Part shown: positions 26,995 to 37,234 of the stretch, in pieces
How positions within the stretch are numbered: position 1 is the first letter of the stretch
How the letters are laid out: each line of letters begins with the position of its first letter
Assembly: GCF_900099825.1 (NCBI RefSeq)
Contig: NZ_LT629693.1
Span: forward strand, 434,001-498,000
Length of the DNA stretch: 64,000 bases
Direction of reading: 5' to 3'
DNA from: Bradyrhizobium ottawaense
GTDB lineage: Bacteria > Pseudomonadota > Alphaproteobacteria > Rhizobiales > Xanthobacteraceae
Made by a program: the position numbers and the translations under genes
The notes under the pieces: model-generated
Databases searched by the model: none
What the model saw: the letters and a program-made list of their open reading frames with translations, nothing else
Told to the model about the DNA's origin: nothing

Positions 26995-28592
26995 TCACGC
27001 TGGAGATGATGCCGCCGATGATGTTCGGCGGCCTGGTTCTGGCCATGCTGATCGGCTTCCCGGTGGCGTTCACGCTCGCCGCGCTTGGCCTCGCCTTCGG
27101 CTTCCTCTCGATCCACCTCGGATTCTTCGACCTCAACTTCCTGCAGGCGATCCCGGGGCGAATCTTCGGCAGCGTGCTTTCCAACGAACTCTTGCTGGCG
27201 ATCCCGTTCTTCACCTTCATGGGTGCTATTCTCGAGCGCTGCGGCCTCGCCGAAGACATGCTGGATTCGATGGGCCAGCTGTTCGGCCCGATCCGCGGCG
27301 GCCTCGGCTATTCCGTCATCATCGTCGGCTTCATTCTCGGCGCCATCACCGGAACGGTGGCGGCGCAGGTCATCGCCATGGCGCTGATCTCGATGCCGGT
27401 CATGATCCGCTACGGCTACAACATGCGCTACATCACCGGCGTGCTGGCGGCCTCGGGCACCATCACCCAGCTGGTGCCGCCCTCGCTGGTGCTGATCGTG
27501 CTCGCCGACCAGCTCGGCAAATCGGTCGGCGACATGTATCTCGGCGCCTGGGGACCGTCGGTATTCCAGATCTTCCTGTTCGCCGGCTACACCTTCCTGC
27601 TCAGCATCATCAAGCCGGACCACGTGCCGGCAGTGCCGAAGACGGCGCTGACGCTGACCGGCTGGCCTCTCTGGAAAAAATGCCTGCTCGGCATCATTCC
27701 TTCCGCCGTGCTGATCTTCGTGGTGCTGGGCACCATGATGCTGGGCCTCGCGACGCCAACGGAAGCCGGCGCGATGGGCGCCATCGGCGCCATCGTGCTC
27801 GCCGCGATCCACCACAAGGAGCTCAGTTCGACCGGGCACAAGATGATCCTCATCGGCATCATCGCCACCGGCATCGGCACCATCATCGGAATGCTGCTCG
27901 GCGACGGAAAGCTCTTCAAACTGACGTTTGCGGTGGTCTACATCGCCGTGGTCTGGATCTGCCTCGAAGCCGTCCGCATTCCGGACCTGCGCGACCTGAT
28001 CAAGCAGGGCTACGAGACCACCATGCGCATCTCCACCATGGTGGTGTTCATCCTGATCGGCTCGACCTGCTTCTCGGTGGTGTTCCTCGGCGTCTCCGGC
28101 GGCGTCTGGCTCGAGCACATGCTGACCTCGATCCCGGGCGGCGTCTGGGGCTTCCTGATCTTCATCAACCTCTTCATCTTCTTCCTGGCGTTCTTCCTCG
28201 ACTTCTTCGAGATCGCCTTCATCATCCTGCCGATGATCGCGCCGATCGCGCAGAAGGTACTGGCGCCGGTGGTCGGGCCCGATGCCGCGCTGATCTGGTT
28301 CGGCGTCATGCTCTGCGTCAACATGCAGACCTCGTTCCTGCATCCGCCGTTCGGCTTCGCGCTGTTCTACCTGCGCGGCGTGGCGCCGAAGGAAGTCAAG
28401 AGCTCCGACATCTACTGGGGCGCACTGCCCTGGATTGGACTGCAGCTGATCATGGTGGCGATCGTGATCGCCTTCCCGGTCGTGGTCACCGGCCTGCTCG
28501 ACAAGCCGCTCGACGTCGACCTCTCCAAGGTCAGGATCGAGGTGCCGCAGATCGAATTGCCACCGCTCGATTTCGGCCAGCCTTCGAAATAG
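26991..28592 (+). CDS. dctM: TRAP transporter large permease
   Basis: 533 residues, the sodium-driven translocation subunit with about 12-13 helices. DctM landmarks are FTLAALGLAFGF near the start, TGTVAAQVIAMALISMPVM, LVPPSLVLIVLADQ, and ATPTEAGAMGAIGA in the re-entrant loops. The length is larger than the usual 430 because of an insertion with extra helices around residues 270-330, as in the long COG4664-type members linked to TakP-like binding proteins. It is translationally coupled to dctQ. Confidence 0.93.
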   Translation: MITLEMMPPMMFGGLVLAMLIGFPVAFTLAALGLAFGFLSIHLGFFDLNFLQAIPGRIFGSVLSNELLLAIPFFTFMGAILERCGLAEDMLDSMGQLFGPIRGGLGYSVIIVGFILGAITGTVAAQVIAMALISMPVMIRYGYNMRYITGVLAASGTITQLVPPSLVLIVLADQLGKSVGDMYLGAWGPSVFQIFLFAGYTFLLSIIKPDHVPAVPKTALTLTGWPLWKKCLLGIIPSAVLIFVVLGTMMLGLATPTEAGAMGAIGAIVLAAIHHKELSSTGHKMILIGIIATGIGTIIGMLLGDGKLFKLTFAVVYIAVVWICLEAVRIPDLRDLIKQGYETTMRISTMVVFILIGSTCFSVVFLGVSGGVWLEHMLTSIPGGVWGFLIFINLFIFFLAFFLDFFEIAFIILPMIAPIAQKVLAPVVGPDAALIWFGVMLCVNMQTSFLHPPFGFALFYLRGVAPKEVKSSDIYWGALPWIGLQLIMVAIVIAFPVVVTGLLDKPLDVDLSKVRIEVPQIELPPLDFGQPSK

Positions 28593-28613
28593 CTGATATC
28601 ACCTGCCGACATG

Positions 28614-28645
28614 AAAAACCCCGGAGCTTTCGCTCCGGGGTTTTT
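28614..28645 (+). terminator. Rho-independent terminator after dctM
   Basis: CCCCGGAGC-TTTC-GCTCCGGGG is flanked by AAAAA on the left and TTTTT on the right, so it can work in both directions between convergent dctM and dctP. Confidence 0.9.
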
Positions 28646-28671
28646 GTTTGCGTGGTCGTTCGGAGGCGAGA

Positions 28672-29769
28672 TCAGCTCTGCGAGTGACGCGCCATGAAAT
28701 TGTCGTAACCGACTTCGGCGACCTGGAACCACTGATAGCCGTTGTTGGAGAAGCTGGTCAGCGATTCCAGGATCTTCTTGAAGTTGGGGTTGGTCGCGGC
28801 AACTTCGCTGTGCAGCTCCTTTGCCGCCTTGAAGGAGGCTTCCATCACCGCGGGCGGGAATGCGTGCAGCTTGGTGCCGGCGGCGAGCAGCTTCTTCAGC
28901 GCCAGCGGATTGGCCTGGTCGTATCGCGCCATCATCCAGTTGTTGGCGAGGTGGCCGGCCTGTTCGAGAACGCTCTGATAATATTTCGGCAGTGCGTTCC
29001 ACTTGTCGAGGTTGACGATCGCCAGCAGCATCGGGCCGCCTTCCCACCAGCCGGGATAGTAGTAGTGCGGCGCGACCTTGAAGAAGCCGAGCTTCTCGTC
29101 GTCATACGGACCGACCCATTCGGCGCCGTCGATCGTGCCCTTCTCCAGCGCCGGATAGATGTCGCCGCCCGCAAGCTGCTGCGGGACGCAACCGAGCTTC
29201 TGCATGACGCGGCCGGCAAAGCCGCCGATGCGGAATTTCAGTCCCTTGAGATCGTCGACGGTGTTGATCTCCTTGCGGAACCAGCCGCCCATCTGGCAGC
29301 CGGTGTTGCCGGCCAAAAGCGAGGTGACGTTGTAGCTCTTGTAGAACTCGTTCAGGAGCTCCTTGCCGCCGCCCAGCATGTACCAGGCCTGGTTGATGCG
29401 CGAGTTCGGTCCGAACGGCACCGACGAGCCGAAGGTGAAGGTCGGATCCTTGCCGAAATAATAGTAGGAGGCGGTGTGCCCCATTTCGACGGTGGCGTTC
29501 TGCACCGCGTCGAGCACCTGCAGACCCGGAACGATCTCACCTGCGGCAAAGGTCTGGATCTGGAATTTGTTGTCGGTGGCTTCGCCGACCACCTTGGCCA
29601 TCATCTCGGCGCCGCCGTGCAGCGTATCGAGCGATTTCGGCCAGCTCGTGGTCATCCGCCACTTGATCTCCGGCATCGACTGCGCGATGGCCGGCGCCGC
29701 CAGCGTAGCTGCGCCCGCGGCAGCGAGGCCGGTGACCTTGATAAAGTCTCTTCGCTTCATTGCATCCAT
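28672..29769 (-). CDS. dctP: TRAP substrate-binding protein, paralogue 1 (TakP-like)
   Basis: Periplasmic binding protein of 365 residues. A Tat-type signal (KRRDFIKVTGLAAAGAATLA, cleavage after AIAQ) starts the protein. The family core is [47 protein letters not shown] and YYYPGWWEGGP. These match the TakP/COG4663 group that binds 2-oxo acids or similar carboxylates, with the conserved Arg (FRIGG) and WVGPYDD. It faces dctQM tail to tail and is about 60% similar by eye to the next gene. Confidence 0.92.
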   Translation of the reverse strand: MDAMKRRDFIKVTGLAAAGAATLAAPAIAQSMPEIKWRMTTSWPKSLDTLHGGAEMMAKVVGEATDNKFQIQTFAAGEIVPGLQVLDAVQNATVEMGHTASYYYFGKDPTFTFGSSVPFGPNSRINQAWYMLGGGKELLNEFYKSYNVTSLLAGNTGCQMGGWFRKEINTVDDLKGLKFRIGGFAGRVMQKLGCVPQQLAGGDIYPALEKGTIDGAEWVGPYDDEKLGFFKVAPHYYYPGWWEGGPMLLAIVNLDKWNALPKYYQSVLEQAGHLANNWMMARYDQANPLALKKLLAAGTKLHAFPPAVMEASFKAAKELHSEVAATNPNFKKILESLTSFSNNGYQWFQVAEVGYDNFMARHSQS

Positions 29770-29865
29770 CCCTGTTCATTGTGTCATTCAGCCTTCGTGT
29801 CGAGGCTTGCAGCCAGCATGGAACATCCGGTTGGCGATATCCATCCCGAACAGGTCCAAAAACGC

Positions 29866-29905
29866 AAAAAAGCCCGGTCTCTCAACGAGACCGGGCTGGT
29901 TTTTG
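29866..29905 (-). terminator. Terminator downstream of second dctP
   Basis: The GCCCGGTCTC/GAGACCGGGC stem is followed on the minus strand by TTTTTTGC. It is placed to stop transcription of the 30013-31101 gene before the first dctP. Confidence 0.8.
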
Positions 29906-29918
29906 CGACTTTGGATTT

Positions 29919-30007
29919 AGAGCCTGGTCCACAGGACCAGGCTCTAACTTTTCTTTTTTGACGCGTTTTCTTGACGCGAACCGGTATCCACTTCGCTCGA
30001 AAACGCT
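29919..30007. repeat. Hairpin plus ACGCGTTTTC dispersed repeat, copy 2
   Basis: AGAGCCTGGTCC/GGACCAGGCTCT forms a tight hairpin near 29922-29945. It is followed by TTTTCTTTTTT and the dispersed unit at 29961-30007, which is nearly identical to the one at 21212-21259. Confidence 0.75.
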
Positions 30008-30012
30008 ACGGA

Positions 30013-31101
<1,089 letters not shown>

Positions 31102-31305
31102 TCAATCTCTCCTTGAGACGGGGCGTTTCCCATAATTGCTCAAGCGTTCCTCCGGCCGGACGAATTCCACGAGTTCCGGGGCGCTCTGGCGGGGCTTTAA
31201 CACGGAAATCGGCCGTTCGAATACGCGACAAAGGCATGACTGCACTGATTAAACGAAAGTCGCATACCACCCGCCGCGGTGCGATTTCAGGCGCCATTTT
31301 GGCGC

Positions 31306-32457
31306 TCAGGCCGCGGCGATGGCGCCCTTGAGCTGGTCGCGAACCTGGACGCCGATGGCGCGATAAATCGCCGCGTGCGGCCCGTCGGGCTCGCTGGCGA
31401 CCACCGGATTACCGGCATCCGACGAGGTCCTGATCGACATATGCAGCGGGATTTCGCCGAGGAACGGCACGCCCAGCCGCTCCGCCTCGTGCCGCGCGCC
31501 GCCGTGGCCGAAAATGTCCGACCGGGTGCCGCACTCCGGGCACTGGAAATAGCTCATGTTCTCGACGATGCCGAGCACGGGCACGTTGACCTTCCGAAAC
31601 ATGGCAAGGCCCCGCCGCGCATCGATCAGGGAAAGGTCCTGCGGGGTCGAGATGATCACCGCGCCCTTCAACGGCACGTTCTGCGCCAGCGTCAGTTGCG
31701 CGTCGCCGGTGCCGGGCGGCATGTCGACGACGAGAATGTCGAGCGTACCCCACGCCACATCGCGCAACATCTGGGTGATCGCCGACATCACCATCGGGCC
31801 GCGCCAGATCATCGCGGTGTCTTCCTCGACCAGAAAACCGATCGACATGATCGAAAGCCCGAAGCGCTGGATCGGGATCATCTTGCGGTTGTCGTCGAGC
31901 GCAGGCTTTTCGTGAATGCCGGTCAGCCTCGGCACCGAGGGGCCGTAGATATCGGCATCGAGCAGCCCGACGCGCAGGCCCAGATCGCGCAGGCCCAGCG
32001 CCAGGTTGAGCGCGGTGGTCGACTTGCCGACGCCGCCCTTGCCCGATGCCACCGCGATCACGGCGGCGACGCCCGGAATTTCCGATTGTTTTGACATCGG
32101 CGACGCCGGGCTTTGCGGCGGCCTGTGGGCTGCGACCGGCTGCACGCCGGCGCTACGCGCATGAGAATGGGAATGGGGCGCGCTTTGCGGCGCGGGCGCC
32201 GGCGCTCCTGCCTTGCGCTCGGCCGTCAGCGCGATCATGGCGACGGTGACACCTGATATTGCGCGCACCGCAGCTTCGGCCTGCGCGCGCACGCTCTCCC
32301 AGGCGCGGGCTTCCGCCGCGTCGACATTGATCGAAAAGAACACCTTGCCGTCGGTGACCGTGATCGCCGACAGCACATTGGCGTTGCTCAAGGGAACGCC
32401 GCGCGGCGACGCCACCTTGGCGAGGGCATCGATAACCTGTTGCTGCGTAACGCTCAC
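31306..32457 (-). CDS. apbC: Mrp/NBP35-type iron-sulfur carrier ATPase
   Basis: Scaffold or carrier protein delivering Fe-S clusters. About 383 residues from GTG 32457, which has a TAGGAGA ribosome site; the open frame to 32511 lacks one. The N-terminal DUF59/MIP18-like domain opens VSVTQQQVIDALAKV. A His/Pro-rich linker follows, then the P-loop ATPase: AVASGKGGVGKSTTALNLAL (Walker A), DMPPGTGDAQLT, and the cluster-binding CxxC in FQCPECGTRSD. All expected motifs are present. Confidence 0.92.
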   Translation of the reverse strand: MSVTQQQVIDALAKVASPRGVPLSNANVLSAITVTDGKVFFSINVDAAEARAWESVRAQAEAAVRAISGVTVAMIALTAERKAGAPAPAPQSAPHSHSHARSAGVQPVAAHRPPQSPASPMSKQSEIPGVAAVIAVASGKGGVGKSTTALNLALGLRDLGLRVGLLDADIYGPSVPRLTGIHEKPALDDNRKMIPIQRFGLSIMSIGFLVEEDTAMIWRGPMVMSAITQMLRDVAWGTLDILVVDMPPGTGDAQLTLAQNVPLKGAVIISTPQDLSLIDARRGLAMFRKVNVPVLGIVENMSYFQCPECGTRSDIFGHGGARHEAERLGVPFLGEIPLHMSIRTSSDAGNPVVASEPDGPHAAIYRAIGVQVRDQLKGAIAAA

Positions 32458-32515
32458 CCGCGCATCTCCTAGATGATAGCTTGATGCGACAGATAGGACG
32501 TTACCGCCCAAAAGG

Positions 32516-32953
32516 CTACCTCGCCCCGATATCTTCCCGGGTCTCGGCTGGCGCCGTGACGCCGCCTTCCTTGGCCGCCTCGTAATTCAGTTCGATCATG
32601 ACCCCGTTGGGGTCATCGACGAAGATCTGCCAGAGATCGCCGCCGGGAACCTGCCGGGAGTCATACTTCATACCCTTGGATTCCAGCCGCTTCTTCATGC
32701 CGTCAAACCCGGAGCTGGCAAACGCGACGTGGTGGACCACGCCGGAACCCGGCTTCTGCGGCTCGTCGGTCTTGGAAATATCGACCAGATGCACCACCGC
32801 CTTGCCCTCGCTGTACATCCAGGCGCCCGGGAAGGCGAAGTTGGGCCGGGGACCCTTTTCCAGCCCCATCACGTCCTCATAGAACCGGACCGTGTCGGCA
32901 AGATTCCGGGTCCGGATATTGAAATGGTCGAGCACGCCCACGCTGACGCCCAT
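32516..32953 (-). CDS. VOC-family (glyoxalase/dioxygenase-like) protein
   Basis: 145 residues. The single VOC domain shows LDHFNIRTRNLADTVRFYEDVMGL (metal His), VVHLVDISKTDEPQ, VVHHVAFASSGFDGMKKRL (second metal His) and FVDDPNGVMIELNYEA (Glu). This pattern resembles glyoxalase I or fosfomycin-resistance-like proteins; the substrate is unknown. The gene sits directly downstream of apbC start on the same strand, with 58 bases between. Confidence 0.82.
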   Translation of the reverse strand: MGVSVGVLDHFNIRTRNLADTVRFYEDVMGLEKGPRPNFAFPGAWMYSEGKAVVHLVDISKTDEPQKPGSGVVHHVAFASSGFDGMKKRLESKGMKYDSRQVPGGDLWQIFVDDPNGVMIELNYEAAKEGGVTAPAETREDIGAR

Positions 32954-33173
32954 GCGATGTCACTCCCTTTTTTGTGAGGTTCTTAGAGACGCCCCTACCC
33001 TAGCACAAAACCGGGCTCTCCCGCCAAACGAAGGCGGTTGCCCTTCATGACGCAGGGTTTATGGTGCGGCTCCCGCCTCCGGAGCCCCCTGTCCGGCTCT
33101 CGAAAACACAGAGAACACCGTCCGGCCAGTTCAATGTCCGGCCAAACCCCCAAGGTAAGACAAGGTAGCACAC

Positions 33174-34043
33174 ATGGCTAAAGTCGCTTTTCTCGGTCTC
33201 GGCGTCATGGGTTTCCCGATGGCAGGACATCTGGCGAAAAAAGGCGGCCACGAGGTGACCGTGTACAACCGCACCGCAGCCAAGGCGAAGGAATGGGCCG
33301 ACAAGTTCGGCGGCCGCACCGCTGCCACGCCGAAGGCCGCCGCCGAAGGCCAGGACTTTGTGATGTGCTGCGTCGGCAACGACAATGACCTGCGCGCCGT
33401 CACGACAGGCGCCGAAGGCGCCTTCGCCGGCATGAAGAAGGGCGCCGTATTCGTCGACCACACCACCGCTTCGGCCGAAGTCGCCCGCGAACTCGACGCC
33501 GCCGCCACGAAGGCCGGCTTCAAGTTCATCGACGCGCCGGTGTCCGGCGGACAGGCCGGCGCTGAAAACGGCGTGCTGACCGTGATGTGCGGCGGCAAGG
33601 ACGACGCCTATGCCAGCGCCGAACCTGTCATCGCGGCCTATGCGCGGATGTGCAAGCTGCTCGGACCCGCGGGAAGCGGCCAGCTGACCAAGATGGTCAA
33701 CCAGATCTGCATCGCCGGCCTGGTCCAGGGCCTTTCCGAAGGCATTCACTTCGCCAAGAAATCCGGCCTCGACGTTGCGGCCGTGATCGAGACCATCTCG
33801 AAGGGCGCCGCGCAGTCCTGGCAGATGGAAAACCGCTACAAGACCATGAACGACGGCAAGTTCGACTTCGGCTTCGCGGTCGAATGGATGCGCAAGGACC
33901 TGTCGATCTGCATCGCCGAGGCCCGCCGCAACGGCGCCAACCTGCCGGTGACCGCGCTGGTCGATCAGTTCTATTCCGAAGTCGAGAAGATGGGCGGCAA
34001 GCGCTGGGATACGTCGAGCCTGCTGGCACGGCTGCAGCGCTGA
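33174..34043 (+). CDS. NAD(P)-dependent 3-hydroxyisobutyrate dehydrogenase-family protein
   Basis: Beta-hydroxyacid dehydrogenase of 289 residues, used for 3-hydroxyisobutyrate, tartronate semialdehyde or succinic semialdehyde. The Rossmann motif is VAFLGLGVMGFPMAGHLAKKG, followed by VDHTTASAEVAREL, FIDAPVSGGQAGAENG (substrate loop), GSGQLTKMVNQ with the catalytic Lys, and KDLSICIAEA in the helical domain. Substrate cannot be fixed. Its stop is 35 bases from the IS481 left end, so the downstream region was altered by insertion. Confidence 0.88.
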   Translation: MAKVAFLGLGVMGFPMAGHLAKKGGHEVTVYNRTAAKAKEWADKFGGRTAATPKAAAEGQDFVMCCVGNDNDLRAVTTGAEGAFAGMKKGAVFVDHTTASAEVARELDAAATKAGFKFIDAPVSGGQAGAENGVLTVMCGGKDDAYASAEPVIAAYARMCKLLGPAGSGQLTKMVNQICIAGLVQGLSEGIHFAKKSGLDVAAVIETISKGAAQSWQMENRYKTMNDGKFDFGFAVEWMRKDLSICIAEARRNGANLPVTALVDQFYSEVEKMGGKRWDTSSLLARLQR

Positions 34044-34077
34044 AGAAAGAGGCCGCCCAACCCGCCGCCGTCATTGC

Positions 34078-35131
34078 TGTGCATGTTCATTAATTCGCTG
34101 ATTGAATGGCTTGGGTTTTGGCCAAGGCGAAGTCCTTTGGGGTTTGCCCGCCGAGGGCCTGATGGGGACGGTGATTATTGTAGTAGACGAGGTATTCGAA
34201 GAGTTCGTTGGCGAAGTGATCGAGGCTGTCGAAGGTCGCACCGTCGATGACGTCGTCATCGAGGGTGCGCCAGAAGCGCTCGACCTTGCCATTCGTCTGC
34301 GGCCGGTACGGCCTGGTGTAGCGGTGTTTGATGCCGAGCTCGAGCAGCATGGCCTCGAAGGGATGCTCTTCAGGGTGATTGCGGGAAGCGAACTCGGAGC
34401 CGTTGTCGGACAGGATTTCGGCAAACACGAGCCCGTAGGTGACGTTCAGGGTATTGATCATCTTCAGCGTCCGGAACATGACCGGCAGCGCCTTCTTCGA
34501 GGTAATGACCTCAGCCCAGGCCAGGCGCGAGCAACTGTCGAGCAGGCTGACAATATAGGCCGAGCTTGAGGGTGGCGCGAGGAACATGTCACGCGGTAGC
34601 TGATGCAGGTCGACGTGGCCCAATTCGCCGAGCTTGTCCTTGATAATGCGACGCTTCTCCTCACGCATGGCCGGCGTGCGGCGGTTCAACTGATAGCGTT
34701 TCAGAACCCGATAGATGGTCGATGGCGAGGGTAGCGTATCGCGCCGCTCACGCAAGGCTGCATGGATCTCGTAGCGGTTCATGCCGCGGTGGCGGCAGGC
34801 GACGATCTCGGCCTCGATCCCTTCCGGCTCGCGCCGCTCCCGCCACTTCGGCCCGCGGCGCTGCGGCAGTAGGTCAGCCTCCGCGCCGCTCCGCAGATAC
34901 CGGTTGTAATATTTCCGGAAGGTCTGCGAGCACGTCCCGTGATGACGGTAAAAATCCCCGACCCGGCGGAATGTGTCCGACCGCCCGGCCTTTACCGCCT
35001 CATACTCCGGGATCAGGAACCGCCATTTCTGAAGATAATTGCGCTCAATCGTCCGGTCGTAGCTGTTGTCGCGCATCGAATCCTCCTCCCCTCAGGGGGC
35101 GATTCAATCAGCGAATTAATGAACATGCACA
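34078..35131 (-). mobile_element. IS481-family insertion sequence, complete
   Basis: A 1054-bp element. Perfect 30-bp terminal inverted repeats are at 34078-34107 and 35102-35131, each starting TGTGCATGTTCATTAATTCG. A direct 5-bp duplication ATTGC flanks both ends (34073-34077 and 35132-35136). It interrupts a palindromic intergenic repeat. Ends and gene are intact. Confidence 0.95.
34090..35076 (-). CDS. IS481-family transposase
   Basis: DDE transposase of 328 residues. The N-terminal helix-turn-helix region (SQTFRKYYNRYLRSG) is followed by the integrase core with HVDLHQLPRDMF (first Asp), EILSDNGSEFASR (second Asp) and RPYRPQTNGKVERFWRTLDD (Glu). The C-terminus FEYLVYYNNHRPHQALGGQTP is the usual IS481 ending. 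No frameshift is seen. The gene fills the element between the two terminal repeats. Confidence 0.94.
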   Translation of the reverse strand: MRDNSYDRTIERNYLQKWRFLIPEYEAVKAGRSDTFRRVGDFYRHHGTCSQTFRKYYNRYLRSGAEADLLPQRRGPKWRERREPEGIEAEIVACRHRGMNRYEIHAALRERRDTLPSPSTIYRVLKRYQLNRRTPAMREEKRRIIKDKLGELGHVDLHQLPRDMFLAPPSSSAYIVSLLDSCSRLAWAEVITSKKALPVMFRTLKMINTLNVTYGLVFAEILSDNGSEFASRNHPEEHPFEAMLLELGIKHRYTRPYRPQTNGKVERFWRTLDDDVIDGATFDSLDHFANELFEYLVYYNNHRPHQALGGQTPKDFALAKTQAIQSAN

Positions 35132-35136
35132 ATTGC

Positions 35137-35210
35137 GAGGAGTGTAGCGACGAAGCAATCCATTGCAGCATTTGCCGAGAGATGGATTGCTTCGCTTCGC
35201 TCGCAATGCG
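35137..35210. repeat. Right portion of the palindromic repeat split by IS481
   Basis: It continues the CGTCATTGC stub at 34069-34077. Together these give a foldback of the same family as 15346-15430 (GACGAAGCAATCCATTGC paired with GATGGATTGCTTCG). Confidence 0.85.
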
Positions 35211-35229
35211 GATGCTTCCAAAAGTTAAT

Positions 35230-35245
35230 TTAACCTCCCGTTAAC
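35230..35245. promoter_or_regulatory. Predicted CtrA binding site
   Basis: TTAACCTCCCGTTAAC matches TTAA-N7-TTAAC exactly, 100 bases upstream of the histidine kinase. A second, imperfect TTAA pair follows at about 35260. Confidence 0.6.
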
Positions 35246-35344
35246 GAGATTCTTTAGCCCTTTAAGGTAAGGGTTAATGATTTCGCGCCACAGATAGACA
35301 ATGCAAAAGCTCGTGCCGTTCACGGGCAGGATTTGTGTTGTTTG

Positions 35345-36946
35345 ATGAGTAATCCCGCAGAAAAGCCCGAAGTTGTCCAGCTTCCGGCCGAAACGCCTGC
35401 AGCAGCGCCGGTCAACAGCCGTCGCGCCGCGGCGCAGCGGGTGCGCGAGGCGCGCGATCGGTTAACGTCGACGTCGGGAACCCGCCCGGCTTTCGATACC
35501 GAGTTGCTCCGGCAATACGCCCAGACCCGGATGTCGGCCTCCTATGTCGTGATGTTGCTGGTGGTTGCCACCGGCGTGCTGTTCGGCCTGTGGATGCAAC
35601 CGCTGTGGTCGGCGGCCTGGACCGTCGGCATGCTCTGCATCCACGCCGCGATCATCCGCAACTGCGCCAAGTTCCTCGCCGAGAAGCCTTCGCTCGCCGC
35701 GACGCGCAAATGGCGCACCCGCTTCGTGCTACTCGACCTGCTCTACGGCCTGTGCTGGACCGCGATCCTGATCCACCCGGCCGGCCTCGACGTCGTCTCC
35801 AACACCATGATGATGTTTTTGATGCTGCTGGTGATCGCGGTATCGAGCATGCTGGCGGCGAGCCTGCCGATCGCGGCATTGGCGGCGACCGCGCCGGTGA
35901 CGGCCGCGATCGCGCTCAATTTCGTGCTGGCCGGCACGTTCGACAATTACGTGCTGGCATTGCTGGCGATCGCCGCCGAAGGCTATTTCGCGCTGCTCGC
36001 CCATCGGCTGCACTCGACGACGCTGGCGACGCTGGAAGCGCGCGCCGAAAAGGACGCGCTGATCGGCGAACTCGAACAGGCCAAGGCGATTTCCGACGAG
36101 GCGCGGCACCGCGCCGAATCCGCCAACGTCGCCAAATCGCGCTTCCTGGCGCAGATGAGCCATGAGCTGCGCACGCCGCTGAATGCGATCCTCGGATTTT
36201 CCGAGGTGATGAAGAGCGAGATTTTCGGGCCGCACACCGTGCCGGTCTACAAGGAATACTCCGCCGACATCCACAATTCCGGCGTCCATCTGCTCAACCT
36301 GATCAACGAGATTCTCGACCTGTCGCGGATCGAGGCCGGCCGCTACGAGCTCAATGAGGAAGCGGTGTCGCTGGTGCACGTCGTCGCCGACTGCCATCAT
36401 CTGTTGAAGCTGCGCGCGACCAGCCGCGGCATCACCATCCACGAAGTGTTCGAGCAGGGCATGCCGCGGATCTGGGGCGACGAACGCGCGACGCGCCAGA
36501 TCGTGCTCAACCTGCTGTCGAACTCGATCAAGTTCACGCCGCAGGGCGGCGAGATCTGGCTGAAGGTCGGCTGGACCGCGTCGGGCGGCCAGTATCTCAG
36601 CGTCAAGGACACCGGCTCCGGCATTGCCGAGGACGAGATCCCGATCGTGCTGGCGTCGTTCGGCCAGGGCTCCAACTCGATCAAGTCGGCCGAGCAAGGC
36701 GCCGGCCTTGGCCTGCCGATCGCGAAAAGCCTGATCGACATGCACGGCGGCACTTTTACGCTGAAATCGAAGCTGCGGATCGGCACCGAGGTCATCGTCA
36801 CCTTCCCGCCGGAGCGGGTGATGTCTGCACTGGCGCCGATGGCAGAGGAAGCGCCGCCCCTGCAGCCGGAAAACGCCACCGTTCCCGCCGAAGAAAAGCG
36901 CCGGGCGCGCAACAAACCGATCATGAGTGCCGGAACCGGACTGTAG
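35345..36946 (+). CDS. Membrane sensor histidine kinase, PleC/DivJ/PdhS-like
   Basis: 533 residues from ATG 35345. Six hydrophobic helices span about residues 60-225 in pairs with short loops, followed by a coiled-coil linker. The HisKA box FLAQMSHELRTPLNAILGFS has its His near 272 and continues SEIFGPH, the form typical of cell-cycle kinases PleC, DivJ and PdhS. The catalytic domain has NLLSNSIKFTPQGG (N box), VKDTGSGIAEDEI (D box) and GAGLGLPIAKSL (G2). No receiver domain is attached. The CtrA box upstream supports a cell-cycle role, which stays inference. A different group of HisKA kinases is possible. Confidence 0.88.
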   Translation: MSNPAEKPEVVQLPAETPAAAPVNSRRAAAQRVREARDRLTSTSGTRPAFDTELLRQYAQTRMSASYVVMLLVVATGVLFGLWMQPLWSAAWTVGMLCIHAAIIRNCAKFLAEKPSLAATRKWRTRFVLLDLLYGLCWTAILIHPAGLDVVSNTMMMFLMLLVIAVSSMLAASLPIAALAATAPVTAAIALNFVLAGTFDNYVLALLAIAAEGYFALLAHRLHSTTLATLEARAEKDALIGELEQAKAISDEARHRAESANVAKSRFLAQMSHELRTPLNAILGFSEVMKSEIFGPHTVPVYKEYSADIHNSGVHLLNLINEILDLSRIEAGRYELNEEAVSLVHVVADCHHLLKLRATSRGITIHEVFEQGMPRIWGDERATRQIVLNLLSNSIKFTPQGGEIWLKVGWTASGGQYLSVKDTGSGIAEDEIPIVLASFGQGSNSIKSAEQGAGLGLPIAKSLIDMHGGTFTLKSKLRIGTEVIVTFPPERVMSALAPMAEEAPPLQPENATVPAEEKRRARNKPIMSAGTGL

Positions 36947-36990
36947 CGGGGGCGCTTGCGCAAGCGGGCGAACCATTTCACACTTCCACA

Positions 36991-37194
36991 ATGAGCAAAG
37001 AAACGCCGTGTATCGCAGTCTGTATGATGGACCCCAGGACCAAGCTCTGCTTCGGCTGCGGACGAACGCTTCCGGAGATCGCGCGCTGGCACAAGATGGA
37101 CAGCGCGGAGCGGTTGGCCGTGATGGCGGGGCTGGCAACGCGCATGGCGAAGGCGGGCCTCGAACCGATGGCACCACAGCCCAAGCGCGGCTGA
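36991..37194 (+). CDS. DUF1289 protein
   Basis: 67 residues with the family Cys pattern: TPCIAVCMMDPRTKLCFGCGRTLPEIARW. Four cysteines in CxxxC...CxxC spacing suggest a small metal or Fe-S binding fold. The family is widespread in Proteobacteria without a known role. It lies 44 bases after the kinase and 40 bases before the aspartic protease gene on the same strand. Confidence 0.85.
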   Translation: MSKETPCIAVCMMDPRTKLCFGCGRTLPEIARWHKMDSAERLAVMAGLATRMAKAGLEPMAPQPKRG

Positions 37195-37234
37195 TCGGCC
37201 CCGCAATCAGCCGAGGAATCGATGGAGGCGCGTC

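Noticed and set aside
26952..28343. Open frame of 463 codons opposite dctM
   Set aside because: Acidic His/Asp repeats caused by reading Ile/Leu/Val codons backwards; no start signal.
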